Translations under genes and position numbers: made by a program
Assembly (NCBI GenBank): GCA_949987565.1
Contig: OX465115.1
Span: forward strand, 11,672,555-11,736,554
Length of the DNA stretch: 64,000 bases
Reading direction: 5' to 3'
Source of the DNA: Luidia sarsii
Taxonomy: Eukaryota > Echinodermata > Asteroidea > Paxillosida > Luidiidae
The notes under the pieces: model-generated
What the model was told of the DNA's origin: nothing
The model's database searches: none
Seen by the model: the letters and a program-made list of their open reading frames with translations, nothing else
Shown: positions 45,001-54,768 of the stretch, one piece after another
Layout of the letters: each line of letters starts with the position of its first letter
Numbering within the stretch: position 1 is the stretch's first letter

Positions 45001-48000
45001 GAGTGTCGGGCTTGGTGTGAGTGTGAGTGTCGGGCTTGGTGTGAGTGTCGGGCTTGGTGTGAGTGTGAGTGTCGGGCTTGGTGTGAGTGTCGGGCTTGGT
45101 GTGAGTGTGAGTGTCGGGCTTAGTGTGAGTGTGAGTGTCGGGCTTGGTGTGAGTGTCGGGCTTGGTGTGAGTGTGAGTGTCGGGCTTGGTGTGAGTGTCG
45201 GGCTTGGTGTGAGTGTGAGTGTCGGGCTTAGTGTGAGTGTGAGTGTCGGGATTGGTGTGTGTGTGAGTGTTGGGCTTGGTGTGAGTGTGAGTGTCGGGCT
45301 TGGTGTGAGTGTGAGTGTCGGGCTTGGTGTGAGTGTCAGTGTCGGGCTTGGTGTAAGTGTGAGTCGGTCCTCACCTTGAGCACGTAGTTGGTCGAATTCT
45401 TGTCGTCGGTGCCGACCCAGGAGGAGACGATGAGATCGCAGCTGTATTTGCCGCTAAGCAGCGCCCAGAACCGCTCAAAGTGGAAGGTGGAGGCGTCCCA
45501 GTTGCCGCCGGGGCGATTGCCCAGCACCGGCCAGCCTCCCACGGTCACCAGAAGGTCGATCAGGGGCTGGGCGTTCAGTTCGTTCATGGCATCTGCGGAC
45601 GATCATTGCCGACAAGTTATAGACCGACTCCTATAATGGGCTGTCTGACACCACGTTTCACGAGCACAGCTCGTCGAATACCCGTTCTCCAGTTCCAGAG
45701 ATATCTGTTGTCAATCCTTGGTAGGACTAATTTCCATGATTATACGGATTTTCGCACTGCAGCACTAGCAACTCTACAATAATGAAATAGGTTCCAGATC
45801 TCGATCTCTAGAACCGCGCAGTTGCATTTCACGATGTGATCAGAAGGCTGCATTGCATCTTGCCCGATGGTAACATTACCCCGCCATGCATGGCAGGTGA
45901 ACGTAATAATCACATTTGATCAGAGTCTGATCTCGGCTCAGTCATATTCCTTTTGTGACATCACTATTTTGCACTTGGTCTTGTCCTGTGTTTGGACTTT
46001 GACACATTCTTTGACACATTCTCCAAGGAACCAATATGTGACCCGGAAGAGCATAATGAGGAATAACCCCCACTTTTGAGATTTTGAGATTTTCTTAAGA
46101 TGTGAACGAGTATACCATTAGCTTTCAAATGATACCAAATTTATTTCCGTATGAACTGTGTTGTAAATAGTACAAGGGGACTTCGCTCATTCATTTGGTA
46201 CCAGACACAATACAGCAGCACCATACTAACTCTTCGAAAGCGGCCATTCAAACAGGCAGGAACTTTACATTTTCATGAAAACAGTACACAAACACTCTAC
46301 TGAAATCCTCGTTTTTTAACATTTAGAAACGGATTTCGGAAAAATCCTTTGGACATAATATCATCCAATACATTACCTTTCCGAAAATACAAAAAACAAA
46401 AATTTATTTTTAATCGAATTGAGAAGATACGTTGACTTCAGGCGTTGTTTACTCGAAAAGCGTTTTGCTGGGATATTCCTCATGTCGCTGTGCCGGGTCA
46501 CATATGTGGCATTGTTTTGCAGTCTATACGTACGTACCTAGGTCAAGGCAGGACTTGTAGAAGTTGCGCACACTCTTGGTCGATTTGGCATCGCCCGCTG
46601 AAGACTCCCGTTCGAACAAGTCTGTGGACAATTGGAAAGACCTTTATAATGCGTGGGTCCAACTGGGGCGGTGGTAGGGAATCTCTATATATATATCTGG
46701 GGTTTGTTGGAAGCTGTTGTAAACGAAGAATAATTTGAGGAGCTGTGTAGAGGGGATCGATTTATTTAGGAGGCCCGGGATGTGAGAAGCTGGAGTTCAT
46801 GGGTAATTATAATTGGAGGAGGACGTGAAATGGTGGACCTATGCAGTGGAGGTCCTGGGTCTAAAGTCAAAGCTTGAAGTGGTCTCGTGGCTACCGGCTG
46901 GTGTTGATAACTGATGATGCTATAGGAGAACAAGGACCTTTTGAAGGGATCGGTACTCCCGTGATGGTGGCTAGGTATAGTTCCCCTGACCTTTGCATTT
47001 AATGCCGACCTCTTCTCTCAGGACGGTGAAGGCGCTGTAGCTGGACCTATCCTCGGGAATCACTTTCTCCTTGACCCAGCCACCGCAGGCGTACTCGAAG
47101 AAGTTGGAGCACGGGTCGGCCTTTTTGTTCATACTCCCCAGGTACTTGGCAGCTTTGGAATAGAGGGGAATTAACAAAAAAACCGTCAGATTTTTTATTT
47201 TTTAGAAGGGTAGTCCTACAAAAAGAGCATTGAAGATGCTGAAGACTGTCGTTCAAAATGACCAAACCTTTCGTGATACATCTATCCGTTCGTTTTGGGG
47301 ATGTAGAGTTATTTAGACCTATATGAATTGACGTCATCATGGCGTCAAATCAGAGGTGAAATAATAACGGAACAAATGGGAAAACACGCTGTGTGTGTGA
47401 CGCGACTACTCGCTACTACTTTAACTCCTCAACGAGGGCGCCCTTCACAATAAATAAGGGCGCCCCCATCGAGAGGTTAATTAAGGCTTTCCCTCAACGT
47501 ATTAAATGGGACATCGTGCATTATTTTGTGGGGTTTCCGCAAATGTAAATGAACTCCAGTGACCGCTAAGTACATATTCAGAGTCAGATTGTGTCTCGGA
47601 AGTGCCCACAGCACATTATTGGGGAAAGGCTTGAATGATGTGCTACTTACAGTCGCCTTTCCCCTCACACATCCAGGCCAGTGAACGTGGTACATGTATA
47701 GACACGCGCATTATGCATGCATGGTCCGTGACTCCACTTGTGCACAGCGTTTTATTTTGTTTGTAGATCGGGACACAGTCTGGAGACGTGCATGTGGAGG
47801 ACGGGCAGCGATCGATAGGTCCCGAGTGTCCTCCCTTTCCCGATATAAAATGTACCGTATACGATACATTCCCGCCCGCCGATGGATTCGTTGTCGAGAC
47901 CATGGAGTGGAGTGCTCCGGCCGAGTGGACTAATGTCCACGGCGGAAAGTGGCCACTCGTACGGGGAGGGAGGGAGGGAGGGACAGGCTGGGAGGGACAG

Positions 48001-48407
48001 GGAGAGAGGGGGAAGAGAGGGAGAGAGAAAGAAAGAGCGAGAGAGGGAGAGAGAGAGAGAGCGAGAGAGAGATGAGAGGCAGAGGCAAATGCAGAGGCAG
48101 AGGCAGAGAGAGCGAGAGAAGAGAGGGGCAGGGACAGGAAGAGAGGGGGAAGAGAGGGAGAGAGAGAGGGAGAGAGTAAGAGAGAAAGAGAGAAAGAGAG
48201 AAAGAGAGAGTGAGAGGAGAGGCAGAGGCAGAAAGAGAGAGCGAGAGAGGAGAGGGACAGGGAGAGAGGGGGAGGAGACGGAGAGACAGAGGGAGAGAAA
48301 GCGAGAGAGAGAGGGAGAGAAAGCGAGAGAGAGGAGGGAGTGGGAGAGAGAGAGAGAGAGAGGGAGAGGGAGAGAGAGAGGGGGAGGGAGAGGGAGAGGG
48401 AGAGGGA

Positions 48408-48443
<36 letters not shown>

Positions 48444-51400
48444 AGAGAGGGAGAGGGAGAGACACAGAGACAGAAACAGAAACATAGAGAGGTTGAGGGA
48501 GAGGTGGATAGAGGGGGTGGAGAGAGAGAGATGGCTGCAAGGCCTTGCCACATGCATCCAAACATCCCGGCTGTGTGTATTTGATTTGACTTACACATAC
48601 ATTGTAGGTTTTCTCTGTGAAGGCCTCCAAAATCCTTCCGCCTTTCACAAATGCCTGGCAAAGCAACGTCTGCAGACTCTCGATCTCCTCACAATTGGTT
48701 AGATTTCTTTATATAAATCAGTGCACTAGAGTTTTGATGGGGTCTTTATGTTGTGACCGCAAGTCTCAAGCCCAATAGGTAAAGAACCTAATGGGAGATG
48801 TTTAATAGTGTGTTTAATGGTTCCCTTAAAATGACTGTCGGACTGTGGGTTTGACACAAGCACTGGCATTCAATGAGGCTTTTCTAATGATGATCGAAAC
48901 AGGTACATGTACTGTATACTGGCATTATTTATTTATAGGCCTATATTATCATGACCCTTGGAGCGATGACAAAGATGTCTCAGAGTGACGTCATTTCGAG
49001 TAGGGCGCCCTCGATGGGAACGTGGAGGTCACAGCAAGGTCCGCCCTCACGGCACAGTTTGCAGGCCTATCGTGTGCATCATGCTGCAGCCGCTCGTTCC
49101 GTAGGAGCTGCAGGACAACAGCACGGTGACGTCGACGCCTGTGGATTCACGTGCTATCCAGCGAGTCAGTGCTAAGTCAGTGCTAACCCATCTACTCATT
49201 CGACAGCCCCTTCCCCTCCTCCCGCTTCACTCGGCGGATGAAATTTCGAGCAGAAAAAAGGGAAGTCAGGAGGGATCAACCATAAATCATCGGGAAAAAA
49301 ACGGGATAAAAAAGAGGGTGCATTTCGTCCCTATGTCCGCTGATATGAAAATCCGTTGCGCAGAACAGTGGCAAGGATACCCCGTCTATTGCTTTCGACC
49401 CATTTCGTGAGAAAACAAAATAAGAAGAAGAAAAACCCGGGAGAGAATTTGTTGGCTTAGTATCGGTTGCAGCGGACGCTGGCTGGTCGACTCCCTTCGG
49501 CACGGGCCAGGCCTCGCCATGTTGACTCTTGGCGCCGTAATACGATTGAAGTCCGCCAGAAGTCAGCACTCGAGCAACACAGACGGGCAGCTAGGTAGGC
49601 CTAGGCCTTATACCCACAGGGGAGGACCATGCCATTGATGGATCGAGGGGGTGGGGGCCCTGTTTCGCCCCGAGCTGAGATTTCCCCCGGCGACTGTGTG
49701 TAGGTGCACTTGGAATTGGCTGACTTGGGCAGCCTCATGTTTGTGCTTTTTTTTCCCCCTCTCCCGTTCCGCACCCAGAATGCATACACTTCACTTTCCT
49801 TTCCACTGTTTGCAGGACCGTCTCTGCTCCCTGGAATTGTGATTTTTGGGGATCGAGGGTCTGCCCGTAACATCGCCCGGGGAAAAGATGTGGAGGCTGG
49901 GAGGGGAAGGGGAGGAAAGTTACCGATGACAACCTGTTTATCCGCATGGAGGTTTCCTGGTCGCCTAAAAAAAATATGGAGACTTTGTGACTGTGACGTG
50001 ATGGGTTTATCTGTCGTGATGCAATTGATCCCAGCAATAAATCCCTGTCTACTATACACGCTATGACGCACAAACATGCCTCCCGTCAAACCCGCCCTTT
50101 CATTTTCTGTCAGTATAGTGAACGATTCAAGATGAGCATTGCATGGACAGTTTATTAGCTCAATCCTGCACCAGCCCCCAATGATCCATGTGTTGATCCA
50201 TGCAAGCTATTTTGTCTGAAATGTGAAACTGGTAATTGTGACACATAATTTGCGTCCACTTTCCAATTAGTTTCCATGCAGTTGGCCCGCCGTAGTCAAA
50301 GGAAATGTAAAGCTGGGCTACCAGTGCCTAACACGTACGGCCCTTTACATTGAAAGACAAGGAAAATGCACGCTGCTTACGGACTAGAATAGCCGAAATG
50401 TATTTTATTTTCGTACATTGTATGAATACGAATGCGTCCTTCTTACTTCAGTTGGAGGGTCTGCAGCCGTTTTCACGAAACATTTGTTTATCGCCTTACT
50501 CCACTTTCACCATATGTTATTGCGTAAGTTGCGCAATAACTTAACGACGCATTTCACGAAAGTTATAGGCCGTGTCCGAAACTGGCTTCCAGAGCTACTA
50601 CGGCTAGGGCTATCGTCTTCGCATCTCCGTGTATTTCCAATGGGGGAAGATCTATCTAGACCTAGCTCTGCCTCTAGACGACCGTTTCGGACACGGTCTT
50701 ACGCGCTATCGGGATGGGCACAAGTCGGACGGGCTTACGCCATAAAATATGACGCCATTAGATGTAGATGGCTTAAGTCGTTGATACGTATACGTCGCAA
50801 AATGGCGTTGATGCCATGCATGCAACGTGAACATCGAAGAGCACTTTGCCGAGAGATCGTTTCGCGACAGAGCAAATCCTTTGGATACGCTCGACGACAG
50901 CGAAATTATAGAGGGTGCTATAGATTTCCGGGAGGGGATAATTCGTGATGTCGGAGATAATTTTGCACGAGACTTTCGAGCGTCAGACTCGGGTGATTCC
51001 CGGTTTTTAATGAAATAATGAAAAACAACACACACATCCCTCTTTTTTTTTTCATCGACAGACTACCTCGCTGCACATGGCTGCGTCCAATAGAATTCCC
51101 ACGGCGCGTATGGTCTCAACGAACGTTTCATGTAGCATGTACTTCGTGTGTACAATGTACTTCAAACAGTCGTTGATATGACCCAAGGTCACCCTCGTTC
51201 ACAGCATTTTACATCAATAAGTGAAAATCCAATGCTGCGCAGCTAAATCGAGTTTCGTGAAATTGAATTTAAGTTATAGCGTATACAGCTATGCCATGAG
51301 TTTGTCTTAAGTATTGCGCCATAAGTAGACATAAAGGCGTACTGGTATAGTTACGGACTGCTGACGTCATTGCTGACCTTCCTCCGTTACTGACCTTACC

Positions 51401-53631
51401 TTTTGATGTACAGTACATCAAAATGTTCTTGGGCAAAACAAACAAAAACACCCCAGCAATCTGTAAACGTCGACATCAGAATAAAGCACACTTACATTCA
51501 CCAATTGGATGGCGAAGCCTGACGAATCAAAGCCCAGAGCACTAGCCTAACTGTTGTTGTGAAAAGTCTGCTTATGGTTCGCTTCGGTGAGAACATTCAA
51601 GTTACAGGGGCTGGGTGATCAACGCAGAATGTTTGTGGTGATACCATTTGCATGATCTCTTTCGAGAAATGGGTGTGTGTCTGAGAAGAGCCGGCAACTC
51701 ATTCTAATCCACCATGATGTACGCCTTGAAATCTCATCTGATTTTCACGATCCAAACGTGTAGTTAGTGATTTCAAGTATTATGCCGGTCTCAGTATTTG
51801 TACACAGTGCCAATACAACTGGAAGAGGGGGTAATTGGTAACTAACAACTAACGGTGAACCCGACCCGGTTATAAACCATGATGGATCATTTATGATAAT
51901 GCTTTTATGGAAGTGACTAGAACCAAAGATTGCAACATCCCGTGCATTAAGATTGGTCCCCTGGGCTCTCTGAGCCGAACGCCTTCCAATGCCCGCTGTG
52001 ACTCTGATTCCCCTGCCCGGCGGCGTCAGGCAGACTCTCCCGCCGTACTCGGCCCCGGGGGCGGAGCGCAGCGTGCCCGCTGCATGCTCCGCCGTCCAGC
52101 GGCCCAGTTTATTACACGCCCCGCGACGGCAGGGCGAGGTTTCGTGGCGGGGCGCGCAAGACGCTCAGACGGAGCCAGCTTTCCGATCAAATTAGCTTGC
52201 GTGTCGTTTCCCCCCATTTGCTATTGACGTCATTATACTGCGAAGCCAAGTAATAAGCGTCTGGACTCCCCTATGCGACTGTCGCCGATCCATACAGAGT
52301 ACTTTCCTCTTCTTGTATATTGGAAAAGGTGCTTACAAGCGGCCACTATGGCTGTTCGCCGAAAGTAGTCCATTGCATAAAAGAGTAGACTTCATCGGAC
52401 TTCTTATCTATAGCCCCCGTGATGTCATCTATGATTGACTGAGACACCCCTCTCAGTCTCAATACAAAATTCGAATCCACTCAACATCCAAGGCCAGCTC
52501 GGGCCAAGGAGTCGCTGGTTCGAATCCCCCGAACTCCCTTAGATTGCACTGAATTGTAATTTCTTTCTGCACAGGTAGGCCTATATACATTGGTTGATAT
52601 TATTGTTCCTTTCGAAGAGCTCCTGCTAGAGTTGAAACGATGGGTTCTCGAACTTTCTAGTATAAGACAGATTGGCAGTAGCGTTCATTATTTGAATGAT
52701 AAACTTTCGGGCTCGAAATTCAACACTGCATTTCATCATGGTCATTTCCTTCCCCTATCACCTATATCCTAGATGTGATTTGGTGGATATGGCTAATTTC
52801 GAACGATCTAATCCCACTTCAAAATGTGCATGCAATATAGCGGTACCTGATTTGATACACTGCTCCGACGTGCATATATCATTGTTCGTTCTCAGTTCGT
52901 CAACCTCATTCGCCAACTCGTTCCTCTCCAGTACAAATACAACTGTTTTGAGAGGGGGGATGAAAAGGGGGTTAACTTCTCTTGCAAATCACTATCATAG
53001 CGTTATAATCCTAATACTTAAACCAATTTGTTGAATAAGAAGTGACATTGCTTTTAAAAGGAGCCCTATGAAGCTTTATTCCAGAATGAGATTAACGTCA
53101 TTTTCTATTTTTTTATTATTTTCAGTTCAGTGCCTCCCTGTGGTGAACCTCGTTCAAATCATAGCTATGGTTATGTAATTTGAAGCAACTTTTGATAAAA
53201 TGTTGCCATAATATAAACCCTCCTTGGTATACAGGAAACATTTTTGAAATATGTTTCCTAATTTTCCCAAATAAATTTGCCGCCAGATCTCTTGACCCAA
53301 CTGTTTTATTCCAAAGCCATACAGGGCATAAATGGCCTCATTAAACAAATCTTAGTAGATGGTAGTAGATGGTCAGCCCTATAATCGTTATGGTGGTTAG
53401 TGTTTGGCTGCCATGTTGGACCAACTTAGTGGTGTGCACAGTGCACCCCCTCCCCTACCAGAAGGTGAAACTTACCCAAAGGAATCAACAGTGCAATTAG
53501 AATCAACACAAAGAGAACCATTATGAAAAAGAAGACCCTGGTTGGTTTCTGGTGCCCTATGACCTCTTCGAAGGTCAGCTTTTGCTGGCTCCCCTCCATG
53601 TTGTTGTTGACGAACGGGTTGACAGCACTAC
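32922..53631 (-). CDS. Neprilysin-like M13 zinc endopeptidase, 20 exons resolved
   Basis: Type II membrane metallopeptidase of family M13 (neprilysin/ECE), which cleaves small peptides outside the cell. Seen in order: short cytoplasmic segment, a membrane anchor ([19 protein letters not shown]), [27 protein letters not shown] (substrate-binding NAY/F), the zinc motif HEITH in [21 protein letters not shown] with the third zinc ligand Glu, SPGRYRVIGPM and the C-terminal CSVW. The resolved exons sum to 2165 nt (about 721 codons), near the usual 750. All catalytic residues are present. SSSKNRI and RVIGPM are closer to neprilysin than to ECE. The most 5' exon is missing and there is a gap between anchor and ectodomain. 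Splice phases agree at every other junction. Confidence 0.93.
33298..33345. repeat. Hairpin repeat family, arm only
   Basis: GGGCCTGACGTTTCGATCCG followed by AGCAGGACCTTTCTCAAAG, in the last M13 intron. Confidence 0.75.
33379..33455 (-). CDS. M13 peptidase exon 19
   Basis: CTACAG|ATC to [21 protein letters not shown] and [10 protein letters not shown]; the final Arg codon is split with exon 20. Confidence 0.95.
33731..33850. mobile_element. 120-bp MITE, GGCCGTGTCCGAAAC ends, copy 1
   Basis: Ends AGCCATGTCCGAAAC and GTTTAGGACACGGCC pair with a few mismatches. TAA lies on both sides (33728-33730, 33851-33853), the TWA-type duplication typical of PIF/Harbinger. An inverted-orientation copy lies at 50578-50698. 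Confidence 0.75.
34198..34284 (-). CDS. M13 peptidase exon 18
   Basis: CTCACAG|GCC to CAG|GTGACT, 29 codons, phase 0. [26 protein letters not shown] is the conserved segment after the ENIAD motif. Confidence 0.95.
35380..35550. mobile_element. Hammerhead-bearing repeat, copy 2
   Basis: GTTTGCGGTGAACACCATGT, then two long arms (35424-35458 and 35512-35548) that pair around the hammerhead-like core at 35459-35498. A second copy without the right arm is at 13278. Confidence 0.7.
35459..35498 (-). ncRNA. Hammerhead ribozyme-like motif, copy 2
   Basis: The core is identical to copy 1: CTC-CTGATGA, stem II GGCCAG/CTGGTC, GAAACGTC-GAG. Here stem I can extend through GGGTAAC/GTTACCC and about 35 further paired bases after a bulge of about 13 nt, which would hold the fold closed. 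Confidence 0.75.
35695..35760 (-). CDS. M13 peptidase exon 17: ENIAD motif
   Basis: TTTTCAG|CTG to AAG|GTGATT, 22 codons, phase 0. [16 protein letters not shown] carries the zinc-ligand Glu and the Asp of the M13 active site. Confidence 0.96.
36163..36690. repeat. Degenerate ATCAAATCACA low-complexity tract
   Basis: About 530 bp of irregular ATCAAATC, ATCACATC and ATCATATC words in M13 intron sequence. Confidence 0.8.
36762..36845 (+). repeat. tRNA-derived SINE, family A
   Basis: GGGCTGGATAGCTCAGATGG and a weakened B box (GTTTGAATACCC) before GTCCAGTCAAAG, preceded by the GGCGCCCCCACCCCGGCAAA block as at 19510. Confidence 0.75.
36924..37054 (-). CDS. M13 peptidase exon 16
   Basis: AATGACAG|GGAGAC to [26 protein letters not shown] follows directly from the zinc motif; ends [13 protein letters not shown]. 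Confidence 0.96.
37316..37383 (-). CDS. M13 peptidase exon 15: HExxH zinc site
   Basis: TGAACAG|GTACTC to [30 protein letters not shown] contains both zinc histidines and the catalytic Glu. Confidence 0.97.
37565..37616 (-). CDS. M13 peptidase exon 14
   Basis: CTTACAG|TGTTTC to CCTG|GTGAGT, 52 nt. [17 protein letters not shown] is a family hallmark just before the zinc site. Confidence 0.95.
38427..38485 (-). CDS. M13 peptidase exon 13: NAY/F motif
   Basis: GTTTCAG|ATGGAC to [29 protein letters not shown] holds the Asn-Ala-aromatic motif that binds the substrate backbone. Confidence 0.95.
39506..39609 (-). CDS. M13 peptidase exon 12
   Basis: CGTTTCAG|CTGGAC to [29 protein letters not shown] and DSVDKTA. 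Confidence 0.94.
40159..40236 (-). CDS. M13 peptidase exon 11
   Basis: TTCGTAG|GCG to GGG|GTGAGT, 26 codons, phase 0. [17 protein letters not shown] matches the family KIGYPD segment. Confidence 0.94.
41064..41162 (-). CDS. M13 peptidase exon 10
   Basis: CTCCCAG|ACG to AAG|GTCAGA, 33 codons, phase 0. [16 protein letters not shown] and [13 protein letters not shown]. Confidence 0.93.
41315..41537 (-). CDS. M13 peptidase exon 9
   Basis: CCACCAG|AGTGAT to [45 protein letters not shown] and VEENFPV. The acceptor two bases further in would break the frame. Confidence 0.94.
41903..42036 (-). CDS. M13 peptidase exon 8
   Basis: GTTCCCAG|ATC to [28 protein letters not shown] and [15 protein letters not shown]. 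Confidence 0.94.
42693..42779 (-). CDS. M13 peptidase exon 7
   Basis: TATACAG|ATG to CAG|GTATGA, 29 codons. [20 protein letters not shown]. Confidence 0.93.
43523..43639 (-). CDS. M13 peptidase exon 6
   Basis: CATGCAG|GAG to AAC|GTGAGG, 39 codons. [17 protein letters not shown] and MVFETTIAN, the family Y..YM....LLG...FET..A pattern. Confidence 0.95.
43887..43949 (-). CDS. M13 peptidase exon 5
   Basis: ATCCACAG|CTT to AAG|GTGTGT, 21 codons. [20 protein letters not shown]; the dQ(P/A)GLGL..R.YY element is typical of M13. Confidence 0.95.
44150..44290. repeat. Decayed copy of the hammerhead-bearing repeat
   Basis: GGCGGTGACACCATGTAAAA and, on the minus strand, CTGACGA ... GAAACATT in place of CTGATGA and GAAACGTC, so the ribozyme core is mutated. 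Confidence 0.6.
44318..45368. repeat. GTGAGTGTCGGGCTTG minisatellite in M13 intron
   Basis: About 1 kb of GTGTGAGTGTGAGTGTCGGG/CTTG units with variable GTGA repeats and two TTAATTGG interruptions. It directly abuts the splice donor of M13 exon 4 (45369-45374). The reading frames through it are compositional. Confidence 0.95.
45375..45592 (-). CDS. M13 peptidase exon 4
   Basis: GTCCGCAG|ATGCC to [39 protein letters not shown] and the [12 protein letters not shown] segment. Confidence 0.95.
46538..46621 (-). CDS. M13 peptidase exon 3
   Basis: TCCACAG|ACTTG to [24 protein letters not shown] contains the conserved YxxC(L/M) cysteine. Confidence 0.93.
   Translation of the reverse strand, partial: TCSNGSLQRAMPNRPRVCATSTSPALT
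46991..47152 (-). CDS. M13 peptidase exon 2: start of ectodomain
   Basis: TTCCAAAG|CTGCC to [30 protein letters not shown] and [20 protein letters not shown]. The donor GTCAGG was chosen because it alone keeps the frame into exon 3. Confidence 0.92.
47654..47690 (-). CDS. Possible juxtamembrane M13 exon (unresolved)
   Basis: A strong donor (ACT|GTAAGT) lies here on the minus strand after a frame reading WMCEGKGD, which could supply the first ectodomain cysteine missing between exons 1 and 2. Phase fits exon 2, but I found no clear acceptor and the expected second Cys is absent. The stated upper boundary is a placeholder. Confidence 0.25.
47960..48540. repeat. GAGAGG/GA purine tract
   Basis: About 580 bp of GAGAGAGAGG, GGGAGAGGGA and GAGGCAGAGG words, almost all purines on the plus strand. 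Very long open frames on both strands are compositional. Confidence 0.95.
48541..50577. other. M13 intron sequence, no gene seen
   Basis: Mixed unique sequence with no exon recognised. A piece of the hairpin family's left block (GCACGCTGCTTACGGACTAG) lies near 50368. Confidence 0.4.
50578..50698. mobile_element. 121-bp MITE, GGCCGTGTCCGAAAC ends, copy 2
   Basis: GGCCGTGTCCGAAAC at left and GTTTCGGACACGGTC at right. The interior matches the copy at 33731 in reverse orientation (CATCTCCGTGTATTTCCAA). Confidence 0.8.
50780..51018 (+). pseudogene. Probable Harbinger-type transposase N-terminal remnant
   Basis: [20 protein letters not shown] and [17 protein letters not shown] resemble the FRDR.NPL..L.D.E......R..I start of HARBI1-like proteins. 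The upstream part is in another frame, and nothing of the nuclease core follows. The match is from memory of the pattern. Confidence 0.4.
51019..53475. other. M13 intron between anchor exon and ectodomain
   Basis: Includes a GC-rich stretch at about 51980-52190 (CpG-containing, no recognised exon), a decayed hammerhead-type repeat near 51640-51760 and a SINE B-box remnant (GGTTCGAATCC) near 52520. The missing juxtamembrane exon could lie here. Confidence 0.4.
53476..53631 (-). CDS. M13 peptidase exon 1 of those resolved: cytoplasmic tail and membrane anchor
   Basis: TCCTACAG|GTAGTG to [30 protein letters not shown] then [20 protein letters not shown], a signal-anchor with positive charges on the N-terminal (cytoplasmic) side. 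It begins in mid-codon, so at least one further 5' exon must exist. Confidence 0.88.
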
Positions 53632-53940
53632 CTGTAGGAATGAAAATAAAACAAAACAGACGGGAACCAGTTAAGACAAGATGGCGGATGGGGCAAAAAG
53701 CAACCAGAATGACCGATTTAGATCAGTGATGTTTGTTAAGGGCGCGGGTACCAGCGTTTGGTTCTCGCCGTTAGATAAAAGCGGATACGGGACGGACACC
53801 AATGAATATGCAAGCCCGGTACAACAGCAGAGTGTTTTTTTTATGAAAGATTGCCAAACACAAGGCCTTATGAGGCTGCTCGAGGTGATGGCTACAGGAA
53901 AACTAGAAGAGGAATAGACAGATAAAGAAAGAAAATAGAG

Positions 53941-54189
53941 TTAAAGGGAACGAAGGTATCTATTCACGTTCCTCTTGAACAGATCCAGTTTGTATGAAGA
54001 TGGAAAACAGGATGTAGGCAGAGAGTTCCAAAGCGTAGCAGTACGGGGGAAGAAGCTATTGGAACATTTCCCAGCAGGCCTACTGCACTTCGGAACAGAA
54101 ACAGTAAAGTGTTGCGAAGCTGCTAGCAAAGGGTGTGCTGTAAGCGAGGGTGCGTACGGGAATGACAACGGATGAAAAACCATTTGCAC
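53941..54189 (-). pseudogene. LINE ORF2 C-terminal fragment
   Basis: SFFPRTATLWNSLPTSCFPS followed by SYKLDLFKRNVNRYLRSL and a stop is the usual C-terminus of CR1/jockey-like reverse transcriptases. Upstream coding continues only weakly and in shifted frames. Confidence 0.75.
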
Positions 54190-54768
54190 ATCTATTACTA
54201 GAGACAGATCGTCTGAGGCCGAATTCAGAAAGTGTCATATTTGTATTATAACGCACGCTAGACTGTACAATTTGAACTCGCCCTTCCACAACCGCCAAGG
54301 TTCGACTAAAATAGAAATCGGAAATTTTTACTCGGCAAAATCAACAACGACCACGTGTGAGTGATCGTGTCAAAATAGAAAAATACTGCATTACTGGGCT
54401 CGGCGTGGGCAAAGTCTCCCCTAATCGGATTAGTAATGTTTATCCACATGAACGACAGGACGTTGTTTGGACTTTGTGAACACTGCACCATGTACTTACT
54501 TCCTTCACACAAGCCTCGACAAATCGCACCGAAAAGTGCAATCGGCGGTGACGCACCAAGTGGTACTAGCCAGCGTAAAGTATCTGCCAAGAATCTATTG
54601 TTCTCAGTCCTCGGGCGTTGAACCGAGTTACTTGAGGCCCGAGACCATAGTGTAAACAAACTAATTTGCGGGGGAGACCCACCAGGAATTATTTTTCATG
54701 GCAAGTTGTTGCACGAAGGCTCAACACGTTGGAGCACGGAGGAGTTAGTCCTTCCTTCCTGGTGACAA

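Noticed and set aside
44203..45379. Cys/Ser/Val-rich frames in the GTGAGTGTCGGGCTTG array
   Set aside because: Minisatellite translation within an intron on the opposite strand to the gene.
47643..48666. Four Ser/Leu- or Arg/Glu-rich frames of 200-304 codons
   Set aside because: They are translations of the purine tract, open in several frames at once.
53681..53917. 78-codon frame starting MADGAKSNQNDRFRS
   Set aside because: A fair start context, but no domain, no sign of splicing partners, and it overlaps the upstream region of the M13 anchor exon on the other strand.
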